Shown here: piece after piece, positions 6,141-13,863 of the stretch
Numbering within the stretch: the stretch's first letter is position 1
Layout: the number at the start of each line of letters is the position of its first letter
IMG/VR virus record: IMGVR_UViG_3300047319_000113
Coordinates: 1 to 25,982 of that record
Length of the DNA: 25,982 nucleotides
Direction: 5' to 3' (one strand)
Source of the DNA: a virus
Notes under the pieces: generated by a model
What the model saw: the letters and a program-made list of their open reading frames with translations, nothing else
What the model was told of the DNA's origin: nothing
The model's database searches: none
Made by a program: the position numbers and the translations under genes

Positions 6141-6749
6141 TCAGGAGAATGTATTTGAAATTGCAGCAAATGCCGCGTCAACTGCCGCGAGCGTTGTCAT
6201 AGTGCCTCCGATAATAGCCGTTAGGTTAGCGCTTTCACAAGTAAAACACGATTGCACAAACATCGTCATATCGTCATTGAGCGTCGCCAATTGCGTGTTA
6301 CTCAATTGGATAAACGAGCCGTCCGACATTTTCCAATCGGTAACGTGAGCCGGATTAACTACCGCATATTGATAGGCACTATTGACCGTATTGCGCGAGG
6401 TCGGATCAGTGAGAAACGGCACCGCGCTAAGACTTGTGACGGTGATGCCGCCGCTGGCATGGCGATAACGCGCATCAGCATTGTAGGCGGCAAGCTGCCC
6501 CTCGGTATAGTTTCCCACTGAAGGCTGAATGAAAGTATCCTTTGCCGCAAACAACCATGCTGGCAACTGTGAACCGACGGATTGTAATGCCTGAGCCAGC
6601 TCAGCCTCACTGGCAATAGGAGAGGCAACCTTAGTTGCACTCCAATCGGTGTATGTTTGATCAGTCACTGGAACGAGCGTGTTAGTCGCGCCAGAATAGA
6701 CCTCAGTTGCTGATCCGCCGATGATCCAGTAGAAATCCAAAATGTTCAT
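6141..6749 (-). CDS. DUF4376-containing tail fibre accessory protein
   Basis: A 202-residue protein. Residues 1-70 form a variable N-terminal part (MNILDFYWIIGGSATEVYSG). Residues about 71-195 match the DUF4376 pattern: AKDTFIQPSV...NADARYRHASGGIT, then TDPTSRNTVNSAYQYA, a DWKMSDGSFIQLSNTQLATL segment and a helical end. DUF4376 proteins are found beside tail fibres and are thought to be fibre tips or assembly factors. It overlaps the upstream fibre gene by ATGA (6746-6749), which points to coupled translation and a partner relationship. Confidence 0.7.
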   Translation of the reverse strand: MNILDFYWIIGGSATEVYSGATNTLVPVTDQTYTDWSATKVASPIASEAELAQALQSVGSQLPAWLFAAKDTFIQPSVGNYTEGQLAAYNADARYRHASGGITVTSLSAVPFLTDPTSRNTVNSAYQYAVVNPAHVTDWKMSDGSFIQLSNTQLATLNDDMTMFVQSCFTCESANLTAIIGGTMTTLAAVDAAFAAISNTFS

Positions 6750-8044
6750 ATGTATTGTCCTCCCGAAAATGCCACTCCCGCTACTGTACCGGGCAGATAC
6801 GACGCGCCTCGCGCTGCTGTATTGATAACGCCGTTACTCAACGCGACATATTTATAGCCGCTCAGATTTCCCGCTCCATTGATGGCATTCCAGAGCGGCC
6901 AGATTTGTCCGCCGTCCACCGCCTGCATGAAGGCGTAGTTCTGACTCGCGACTGAAATTGTTATGCTTGGGTTGGTCGGAGTCGAATTAAGAATTACGCC
7001 GTTGGTGAAGGCATAGTAGTGCGAACCACCGGCATAGGTGCCAACGATATTCTGATTACCATATGGCATGCAGCTAGAACTCGCACCCATGCAAACATGA
7101 TTTTGCGGTGCGTTACCAAAGTTCACAATTCCAAGAGTTAAATATCCGCCATTGAGCCACCAGAGACAATGACCTTGGTCGCCTGACTTTGGTGCCGATG
7201 CCGTAAGCTGCATTCCCTGAATGTCGTAGTTGCCGCCATGAAATGATGTGATTGTGCTGCCAGTGCCGCTATTTGTCACCACAACAGCAGCGGGGTTTGA
7301 GACGTTACCAATCAGCGCAACTATGCCGGAGCCGTTCGGGAGCGGCAGATCGATTGGATCAGGCGAGTAGTAACCGCCGTCCGCAATATGGATGATAAAA
7401 TTCCAGCCACCGAGATTATATTTCTTCATGGTGGTAAGAGCTTTCGGAATTGTCGCAAATGGCCCGGACGTTCCACTTATCGCCGCCGCCGTCCCGTCGT
7501 AGAGCGTGTCGCTTCCAATCCCGGAATTGACGTAAAGATTTTGCGTTGCCGTCATCGTTATGGCACCGGTAGAGATGCCACCTATGGCCTGAAAATGAAC
7601 GCCGTCATAGGCGACTTCGATCAGCTGTCCCGCCAGCATCTCGTACGCATTGAGCTGCGTTTGATCAGTATGAATGACAGGGACGTTGCCGAGTCCGCTG
7701 ACGTTGAGAACAACTTGACCCGTGTTACCGTATCTCACCTTGACGATGAAACGCTGGCCGAGCGCATACGCGGAAATAGGCTGCGTCGGAGTGATAGCCA
7801 TTTGGTTCGGGATGCCAGTATCAACTCCCCAATTAACCAAACCACCTTGTATCGCCCGTGAGAGCTGATACAAATCAGCATCGCTTGGAATCAAACCGCC
7901 ACGATTAATAAAATTGACAATCTCACGCTGCGGATATTCTATCGCAGCAGCAGGAGGGATTGAACCCATCGTGCCAGTCGAAGGGTTGCCATTGATATAA
8001 CCGGCGTTAGGGTCAGACACGCCGTAGGGCGCTTCATATTTCAC
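6746..8044 (-). CDS. Tail fibre or tail spike protein
   Basis: A 432-residue protein. The start is set at GTG 8044 because AAAAGGAG lies 7-8 bases upstream; the frame is open to 8110 but that part overlaps gp48. The N-terminal 140 residues (VKYEAPYGVSDPNAGYI, IVNFINRGGLIPSDADLYQL) look like a baseplate-attachment region. From about residue 180 the sequence is rich in Gly, Asn, Ser and Thr with recurring short beta strands, and DGTAAAISGTSGPFATIPKAL resembles the entry to the right-handed beta-helix of tail spikes. The C-terminus ends GVAFSGGQYI. It is the first gene after the baseplate set, the usual place for a fibre. Confidence 0.7.
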   Translation of the reverse strand: MKYEAPYGVSDPNAGYINGNPSTGTMGSIPPAAAIEYPQREIVNFINRGGLIPSDADLYQLSRAIQGGLVNWGVDTGIPNQMAITPTQPISAYALGQRFIVKVRYGNTGQVVLNVSGLGNVPVIHTDQTQLNAYEMLAGQLIEVAYDGVHFQAIGGISTGAITMTATQNLYVNSGIGSDTLYDGTAAAISGTSGPFATIPKALTTMKKYNLGGWNFIIHIADGGYYSPDPIDLPLPNGSGIVALIGNVSNPAAVVVTNSGTGSTITSFHGGNYDIQGMQLTASAPKSGDQGHCLWWLNGGYLTLGIVNFGNAPQNHVCMGASSSCMPYGNQNIVGTYAGGSHYYAFTNGVILNSTPTNPSITISVASQNYAFMQAVDGGQIWPLWNAINGAGNLSGYKYVALSNGVINTAARGASYLPGTVAGVAFSGGQYI

Positions 8045-8057
8045 TTGACGTCTCCTT

Positions 8058-8837
8058 TTAAGGTGTACCAGCCATTGGATCACCGGGATGATCCAAGCCT
8101 GCATAATCAAAGAGTATTGTTGTGTGAGCTGGCTTCCAACGATTTAGTAAGCATTCAAGATCATCTGCGATACCAATACGTAGGTGCGGATCAATACCAC
8201 ATTGTCCGCTTGCACAGCGAAACCAAATCAATGAGGCTCCACTAACATGTACCGTCCAGTAGAAACGATTTATGTCTGGACCAAGACCATAATATGGCCA
8301 CTCGCTTAACTCCCCATCCTTAACATAAGCATCACCAACTGCACCCATGATAGGGTTGCCCCATTCATTGCGCATCGGGTCTGGCGGCAAAAGACCATAT
8401 GTACGACAATCTCCGACACTGTCAATACCGACAACAAAGGTCCGATATTCCGTAATGGTAATTGTATAGCCAATCTGCGCGGCAACATCAATAAAGAACT
8501 CACGTGACTGCGCGCCTTGCATCGTCATGCGCATAACAAGCGCAAGCTGCCGTGCGTCTATTCCCTGCGGCGCTGTATAACAAGGATCGGGTAATCCCCA
8601 GTTACGTTCCCAATCCGGCAGCAGCTCTATCGTTGTGCGCGGATCACTTTCCCGTTCCAACAAGTCGGCTGCACGACCGTCAACAAATCCCCAGTACTCA
8701 CAAAGACCCGCAACCACTTTATAGAGCAAACTTTCCGGATGCCGTGGCCATGCCTGTCCTTGCGGGAGCAACGCCAGAAACGCTTGCTTATAATCATCGC
8801 CAGTACGACGTACGTGACGATCAATCTGATTACTCAT
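8058..8837 (-). CDS. Mu gp48-like baseplate protein (DUF2313)
   Basis: A 259-residue protein from ATG 8837, with GGAGACG upstream; it overlaps the J-like gene by 8 bases. It reads DDYKQAFLALLPQGQAWP, the hallmark near the N-terminus of the YmfQ/DUF2313 family, then ERESDPRTTIELLPDWERNW and GLPD, and RQLALVMRMT. A DPHLRIG segment and a C-terminal ECLLNRWKPAHTTILFDY complete the family pattern. In Mu this protein (gp48) joins the baseplate wedge to the tail fibre attachment. Two Cys pairs appear in the C-terminal half (FRCASGQCGID). Confidence 0.85.
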   Translation of the reverse strand: MSNQIDRHVRRTGDDYKQAFLALLPQGQAWPRHPESLLYKVVAGLCEYWGFVDGRAADLLERESDPRTTIELLPDWERNWGLPDPCYTAPQGIDARQLALVMRMTMQGAQSREFFIDVAAQIGYTITITEYRTFVVGIDSVGDCRTYGLLPPDPMRNEWGNPIMGAVGDAYVKDGELSEWPYYGLGPDINRFYWTVHVSGASLIWFRCASGQCGIDPHLRIGIADDLECLLNRWKPAHTTILFDYAGLDHPGDPMAGTP

Positions 8838-9903
8838 AAAGGATCGTCTCCAGCACCGCCATGTGTCCAAGCGACGGCATTACGTAGTCCACCGTCGTTA
8901 CTAATTCAAACGATTGCACGCTCGGCGCATTTAAAATTGCGTAGCTTATCCATGCCGCGTAAATCGTTTGTCCTGGAGCTGCCTTTGCAAATAGCATATC
9001 CTCGATGCTCTTTTCAATCTCAGCACGTGCGGCTTCGGTATCCGGCATCAAGTTTGCAATCGTGACGTCGATGAATTCCTTGATCGGTGCGAGCACGTAA
9101 CAATCCTTAACCGTAACAGGACGCATCTTATCGATGTAGGTTGCTACGATCTCAACGTCGGCAGGAGTTGGCCAGCCGTCATCAGCCGCACGCAGATCGT
9201 CCATTAAAAAACGTACAGTGATCGTGCCGGTACCTTGCTCTGGCGCTGCCCACGCACGCGTCACTCCAGGAACTGCCAGCGCCCACGTAACATAATCTGC
9301 TTGCGAACCACCCATCGCAGGATTACGAATACGCTGCAGGATACGTTGACGTAATTGATTATCAGTTTCATCATCAGTGCCGCCGGTTAATTCCACGACG
9401 GTAGCGGTACCGTCAACGCCAGCGGGTGTTGCCACGAAACTTAATTGTGCGCCTTCGTCCATATTACCGAGCGCGCCATAATCAATAGCAACGATACCAA
9501 CATTGACCGGTGACGCGCCTGTCGTCACGTCTTCTATTGTCTCGTAATTAATATTATTGTCGCTGATCAATTGCGTTCCAGCTGGCACGACAACACCGGG
9601 TGTGCCAGTAATTGCAATGGTACCCATAGCTGGAGTTGCAACCTTGCGCCCGATCGTTCCGTCAGCGTTTACTAACCAGATATCACCATGTCGATCTAGC
9701 CATTCATGTTCAGCAGTATCCGGTAGTAACTGCAGTGCTAACCAATCAAGGTAACGCAACGTCAGGTGCGCCAGTGCCGCCATGGCATCAGCCATCACCC
9801 GCAAGACGCTGTTGCCGACGAACGAAGCACGACCTAACGCAGTCGTTATCTCACCGCGAACCGTTTGCCGTACGACGCGTAACGTTGGGGTTGTCCAAGG
9901 CAT
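8830..9903 (-). CDS. Baseplate J-like wedge protein (Mu gp47)
   Basis: A 357-residue protein, a usual length for the Baseplate_J family (P2 gpJ, Mu gp47, T4 gp6-related). Hallmarks: the N-terminal MPWTTPTLRVVRQTVRGEI, LPDTAEHEWLDRHGDIW near residues 58-74, a PGVVVPAGTQLISDN loop, a GGTDDETDNQLRQRILQRI helix, then a VPGVTRAWAAPEQGTGTI segment. It forms the upper part of the baseplate wedge with gp46 and gp48. It begins 3 bases after the gp46-like stop. Confidence 0.92.
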   Translation of the reverse strand: MPWTTPTLRVVRQTVRGEITTALGRASFVGNSVLRVMADAMAALAHLTLRYLDWLALQLLPDTAEHEWLDRHGDIWLVNADGTIGRKVATPAMGTIAITGTPGVVVPAGTQLISDNNINYETIEDVTTGASPVNVGIVAIDYGALGNMDEGAQLSFVATPAGVDGTATVVELTGGTDDETDNQLRQRILQRIRNPAMGGSQADYVTWALAVPGVTRAWAAPEQGTGTITVRFLMDDLRAADDGWPTPADVEIVATYIDKMRPVTVKDCYVLAPIKEFIDVTIANLMPDTEAARAEIEKSIEDMLFAKAAPGQTIYAAWISYAILNAPSVQSFELVTTVDYVMPSLGHMAVLETILYE

Positions 9904-9906
9904 TAC

Positions 9907-10404
9907 TTAAACTTTCCTTATTCCATCCCACAGATTTTGAAAGCGTAAATCAATTAACATATTCGGACCGCGATAAACTTGTACCCACACGTCAATCTGT
10001 TCAACACCATTACGCATAGCCGTAACATCAATACGGCTGCAGATACGTTTATCAATCATCGGCTGCAAAGATGTTCTGCAGTATTGTTCTGCCCGTACAA
10101 CCGTTGCGCCTTCTTGCGCATCGATTGGAGTTATCTTAGCACGGCGCAATAGCCATATCTTCGAGCCAATCGGCCAACCGTCCCAGATCGTTTCTGCCTC
10201 TAGGTCTCCCCACCAGCCTTTACGATCTGAACTATCAGGATCAGGTAGCACGTCATTTAGATCGGCTAACGCACAAGTCAGTAACGTTACCTTAACGATA
10301 TTGACGAGCTCTTCAGTTTCATCCAACGTACCGTCTGGTTTCAAAAGCCAATCTGCCCAGATGCCTGTTAAATCTGTAACGTTGATGACGCGAATATCTG
10401 TCAT
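9907..10404 (-). CDS. Mu gp46-like baseplate protein
   Basis: A 165-residue protein whose pattern fits the GP46 family: a DWLLKPDGTLDETEEL start, then ALADLNDVLPDPDSSDRKGWWGD (residues about 46-68), the region IGSKIWLLRRAK, and a C-terminal DVWVQVYR strand. In Mu this small protein belongs to the baseplate wedge and is related in role to P2 gpW and T4 gp25. It overlaps the upstream gene by ATGA (10401-10404). Confidence 0.85.
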   Translation of the reverse strand: MTDIRVINVTDLTGIWADWLLKPDGTLDETEELVNIVKVTLLTCALADLNDVLPDPDSSDRKGWWGDLEAETIWDGWPIGSKIWLLRRAKITPIDAQEGATVVRAEQYCRTSLQPMIDKRICSRIDVTAMRNGVEQIDVWVQVYRGPNMLIDLRFQNLWDGIRKV

Positions 10405-11069
10405 GAACTTAACGCCACAATATCACGTTGCATGAAAGCCGGGTGCACGGTATTATTCTCAGCAATCAATTCGTCGCTACGCGATCCATCGCCATAGATG
10501 CGATTAGACAAAGTCAATGCCGGGTAATTAACTGCCCAATGATATTGAAGAACACGCGGTAGTTGCCGCTCGGTTGCAGACATATGTTGAATTAATAATG
10601 CTGCTAGCAAAACAAAACTTTGATAATCGCTAGACGTAAACGAGTCTGCCTTGTTAAGTTTTATATCATCGATAATTATATTCATCACATCCATTAACTC
10701 ATCAACTTCACTTCGGCTAGTAAATTCCATAACAGATATCACTTGACTTTGCTCAATAAACGAAAACAAAATACCAGCATTGACAATAACTAATCCTAAA
10801 TTATAAAGTGGCGCTTCAGCAAACAAAGAAAGACGAACTCGATCCATCGTATTAAGCGCAGCACCGGCTGCACGTGCCTGTTCAAAACAGGCAAACAATT
10901 CCGTACCAATAACTTTGTTATCAACCAGCGTGCCGAAGTCTACCATGAACCGCCCAACGGCAGTACGTAACTTAGCTGCATCAACGTTAGACGTAACCGG
11001 AAATAACAAGAGCTCGGTCATCATACGACCAGCGATTTCCTTAGCTTCTGTCAATTCAGATTTTTGCAT
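10401..11069 (-). CDS. DNA-circulation protein (Mu gpN), C-terminal part as separate gene
   Basis: A 222-residue, mostly helical protein. Its end reads LPRVLQYHWAVNYPALTLSN, then RIYGDGSRSDELIAENNTVHPAFM and DIVALSS. That block matches the C-terminus of Mu gpN-type proteins, where a YGDATRADELIARN-like segment is followed by HPGF and PLEVLS. The first half has no domain I can name. It starts one base inside the stop of the preceding gene (TAATG), which encodes the DNA_circ N-terminal domain. Together the two are about the length of one gpN. In known phages gpN is a baseplate/tail protein between tape measure and hub gp44. Confidence 0.65.
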   Translation of the reverse strand: MQKSELTEAKEIAGRMMTELLLFPVTSNVDAAKLRTAVGRFMVDFGTLVDNKVIGTELFACFEQARAAGAALNTMDRVRLSLFAEAPLYNLGLVIVNAGILFSFIEQSQVISVMEFTSRSEVDELMDVMNIIIDDIKLNKADSFTSSDYQSFVLLAALLIQHMSATERQLPRVLQYHWAVNYPALTLSNRIYGDGSRSDELIAENNTVHPAFMQRDIVALSS

Positions 11070-11584
11070 TAACCTGGTCCTAGCTCGGCATCGTTTGCAG
11101 TAGCCGCTGCGCTTTGTCCCGTGGTCTGTGATTGACTTTGCACCTGGAACGCACTACTAATTTGCTCCGGAGTATTACCGGGTGAACCTAATTCAACAAA
11201 CGTCATTTCAAATGTACAGTACCCGCCTCGTTCGCGTGTTTCCGTAACGTTGTACCGTTCACAAATACAAAGTTTCGGTTCTGCCAGATAAGGATCGACG
11301 AGCTCTCCACCCTGCCCACTATCCAACGCATTCATTAATTCACGCTTAGGTATATTATAACTCGGACCAATCAGATAACCAGTAATCTGATAACGTACAG
11401 CCGATCTTCCCATATCTTCGGCGTAAGGCGTATCCCGCTTAGGGTACTCATGCAGCACCACCCTGCGGCCACCACTGCGTGCTTGCTGCTCAACGTGATA
11501 CTGCACACCACAATACGAAGCTGGCATGCCGCTAAACTGTAAACGCCACGGTGCCGGTGCGACTTCTTTAATCGTTGCCATCAT
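11069..11584 (-). CDS. DNA-circulation protein N-terminal domain (DNA_circ_N)
   Basis: A 171-residue protein; a second ATG at 11581 is an equal start. Residues about 12-130 follow DNA_circ_N closely: WRLQFSGMPASYCGVQYHVE, then SGGRRVVLHEYPKRDTPYAE with DMGR, then YQITGYLIGPSY, and ERGGYCTFEMTFVELG. The last 40 residues are a Gln/Ser/Thr/Ala-rich linker that ends abruptly, as if cut at the point where a single-chain gpN continues. The next gene supplies the likely rest. Family role: tail/baseplate component once thought to circularise DNA. Confidence 0.85.
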   Translation of the reverse strand: MMATIKEVAPAPWRLQFSGMPASYCGVQYHVEQQARSGGRRVVLHEYPKRDTPYAEDMGRSAVRYQITGYLIGPSYNIPKRELMNALDSGQGGELVDPYLAEPKLCICERYNVTETRERGGYCTFEMTFVELGSPGNTPEQISSAFQVQSQSQTTGQSAAATANDAELGPG

Positions 11585-11881
11585 TTACCCGTAAGCAAAA
11601 GTAGCGCCGCTACCAGCAGCAGTCATCGGATCACAATGCGGTGCTCCAATTGGAATGCACAGATCATCCATCTGAGCGTGGTCAGGAGTATTCACGATAA
11701 CAAGTTTACCTTGGATGAATACTGAAGAACCAGTTGGAATAAGTTGACCGTCACCATCCGTATTAATATCATCCTTCACTGCCCACAACCTTCCATCGAC
11801 ATATGTAGTGCCTTGCCCAACCACGATCGTGGCTGCACCGCACACTCTCGTATCACCTTGTCTGTGCGCGGCTGGCATCAA
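11585..11881 (-). CDS. PAAR-type spike tip protein
   Basis: A 98-residue protein, compact as expected for a PAAR tip. It starts MMPAAHRQGDTRVCGA, with the typical early AxRxGD-like turn, and ends DHAQMDDLCIPIGAPHCDP. Candidate metal ligands are His6, His68, His82 and Cys83 or Cys75. PAAR proteins form a sharp metal-bound cone on the central spike of phage tails and type VI systems. It overlaps the gp45-like spike gene by 4 bases (ATGA), as expected for direct partners. Confidence 0.8.
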   Translation of the reverse strand: MMPAAHRQGDTRVCGAATIVVGQGTTYVDGRLWAVKDDINTDGDGQLIPTGSSVFIQGKLVIVNTPDHAQMDDLCIPIGAPHCDPMTAAGSGATFAYG

Positions 11882-12783
11882 TTATGATCAATCCTTGCCG
11901 ACGTAAGTTTTATATTGCCGCTGGTAATTTCAATACTCGACCCACCCATCTTCAGTGTAATTTTATCGGATAGCATTTCAAACGTACAGCTACCAGCACC
12001 GTCAACATCCAAAAACCACCGCTTCTTCGCCTTGTCATAACTCCCTACCATCTTATCGCCAGGAGCATAAAACTCAATTTTATCTTTTGAGTTTCTGACT
12101 TCAGTATTGACACTATCGCCTTCGTGTTTATACTTTTCTTTCTGTTGCCCACCGCTACTTCCACCCGCTGCATCAAGCTGTGTTGCTTGCGCGCCAGCCG
12201 AACCGCCACCGCTGCTACCACTTGATTGACTTTTTTCAATCTTATGTGTCTGCATCTTTTTATTAACGTGCCGCAGACTAACCATACGTGTCGTTTTACC
12301 TTTTGGATCTTTAACCGACTTGCCGTCCAGGCCAACGATGTACGTCCCATTCTCCTTAAACAACACCATCTGCTCCGAACCGTCCGGAGCATAATGCGCA
12401 CCTTCGCCTTCACTCATCCCATAGGGTCGTACGCGTCGATCGTCAACCATAGCAACAGGGTGAGACCTAGACCCACCGAGATATAACATAACAGCTTCAG
12501 CAGCAGGTCCTGTGGGTTGATCATGATTCCAATCACCTTCCTCGCTGGAATTAGATTGCTGCGAAGGCTTTTTCTGATTTGGATCTTCCTGCTGTTTAAT
12601 CGGAAACGCTGTTGTGCCTACCGCTTGCCAGCGTTCAAAATCTGACGGCGTTTCACTATGTGTAACGTCCGCATACTTTACCTGCTGCATCAGGTGGTCG
12701 TCATCGAATTCGCGAATAGTTGCACGCGCTGTACTCATACGCGCCTTGCGTGTCGTGTCAGTTAATGTTGTGCGTATCGTCAT
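11878..12783 (-). CDS. Mu gp45-like baseplate spike protein
   Basis: A 301-residue protein. The start at 12783 gives a 4-base overlap with the hub gene; MSTARAT at residue 16 is an alternative. Residues about 20-60 (REFDDDHLMQQVKYADV) match the beginning of the Gp45 family. Residues 65-90 and 180-225 are low-complexity Gln/Ser/Gly linkers. The C-terminus forms a short repeating beta pattern (KITLKMGGSSIEITSGNIKL) that fits an intertwined trimeric beta-helix needle. It should sit under the hub and carry the PAAR tip encoded next. The two long linkers are unusual for a rigid spike. Confidence 0.8.
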   Translation of the reverse strand: MTIRTTLTDTTRKARMSTARATIREFDDDHLMQQVKYADVTHSETPSDFERWQAVGTTAFPIKQQEDPNQKKPSQQSNSSEEGDWNHDQPTGPAAEAVMLYLGGSRSHPVAMVDDRRVRPYGMSEGEGAHYAPDGSEQMVLFKENGTYIVGLDGKSVKDPKGKTTRMVSLRHVNKKMQTHKIEKSQSSGSSGGGSAGAQATQLDAAGGSSGGQQKEKYKHEGDSVNTEVRNSKDKIEFYAPGDKMVGSYDKAKKRWFLDVDGAGSCTFEMLSDKITLKMGGSSIEITSGNIKLTSARIDHN

Positions 12784-13862
12784 TGCTGCGGTGTTGGTAC
12801 ACCCTCCCCGAGAGCCTTCGTGTTAACAAGTTCTAACTGTGTACGCGTACCCGTTGTATTATCCTGACTGAATGTTGCGCTCTTTAAAATAAGTGCAGTG
12901 CCATTCATAACCAGCATCGGGGACTGCACCGTTACATTCTTGCCACGTTCCCATAAACCGCCAGACGGTTTTAACCAGCCATAAACCGTTGCGTAGACCG
13001 TTACGTACGACTCCATCATCCAATTACTTTCCGACTGCGCGCGGCCTTCGTGCAGCTCCTTAGTAAAAAATGGTATCTCTGGAATTACCACACCAGGAAT
13101 ATATTTTGGACCGAACGTCTCGAATGTCTTGGAAACAAAAGGCACGCTCGCAACCTTCGCACCCCACTGATCATCATTACCCGGTCCCTGATTTGGCGAC
13201 GGCACGCCACCAGCCTGATTGGGATCGTAAATAACTTCGCGGCCTTCCAACATATTCTTACCTTCAACGACGCTATCACCGCCACCCGTACCACCAACCA
13301 AAATACAAAAGTTACCAAACACATCTCCAGCATGTGCAATCCCGATTGGACTACCGGGCACACCAAGATGCCGCGTTAACGTATCAATAAAATCATGTAC
13401 CGACTCACCGGGTGTAACCGAATAACGCGGGATCTTAAAATTCGGTAACTGTCCACCTTCAATCTTGAGATTAATCTTTAGTGGTTTCAGCACGCTACGA
13501 ATAATCTGCTCCGGAGTGTTATTCTTAAACTCGCCAGTCTTTGAAATGACACTCGAGGTTGCCATCGGGATATTATTAGCGCACTGAATTTCAATATGAT
13601 GCCGTCGTGCATCAACGAACACTTGCCGCGTCGTAACCTTGCCAGTAAAAGCCAATTGCCCAGCCAACGTAACCGTGCAGGACATTCCCGGCATGATCTG
13701 AAGCTTGGACAAATGCACAGATAACGGCGACGCTTCGCTACAAGTAAAGCGGCACGACATTGCTGGCATCTCTCGTAACTGATGCTTGACCGAGACCGTT
13801 TCCCAATCCTGGTAATTCGTCCCGTTCACCGTAAGAATAGCTATCTCTGTTGGCGCTACCAT
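12780..13862 (-). CDS. Baseplate hub protein (Mu gp44/gpP-like)
   Basis: A 360-residue protein matching the hub family: an N-terminal beta domain (TEIAILTVNGTNYQDWETVS), SCRFTCSEA, then TGKVTTRQVFVDARRHHIEI, a NNTPEQIIRSVL helix, and PGESVHDFIDTLTRHLGV, the typical hub block before a Gly-rich insert (ILVGGTGGGDS). The C-terminal part has NVTVQSPMLVMNGTALILKS, common to gp44/gpD-type hubs. It would form the trimeric hub that joins the tube to the spike. It follows the second tape-measure-like gene by one base. Confidence 0.85.
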   Translation of the reverse strand: MVAPTEIAILTVNGTNYQDWETVSVKHQLREMPAMSCRFTCSEASPLSVHLSKLQIMPGMSCTVTLAGQLAFTGKVTTRQVFVDARRHHIEIQCANNIPMATSSVISKTGEFKNNTPEQIIRSVLKPLKINLKIEGGQLPNFKIPRYSVTPGESVHDFIDTLTRHLGVPGSPIGIAHAGDVFGNFCILVGGTGGGDSVVEGKNMLEGREVIYDPNQAGGVPSPNQGPGNDDQWGAKVASVPFVSKTFETFGPKYIPGVVIPEIPFFTKELHEGRAQSESNWMMESYVTVYATVYGWLKPSGGLWERGKNVTVQSPMLVMNGTALILKSATFSQDNTTGTRTQLELVNTKALGEGVPTPQQ

Positions 13863-13863
13863 G

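Noticed and set aside
7388-7861. 157-codon rightward frame inside the tail fibre gene
   Set aside because: Antisense to a well-supported fibre with collinear family features; no start signal and no recognisable product.
6746-8044. Possible diversity-generating retroelement target in the tail fibre
   Set aside because: There is no reverse transcriptase gene and no template repeat in the window.
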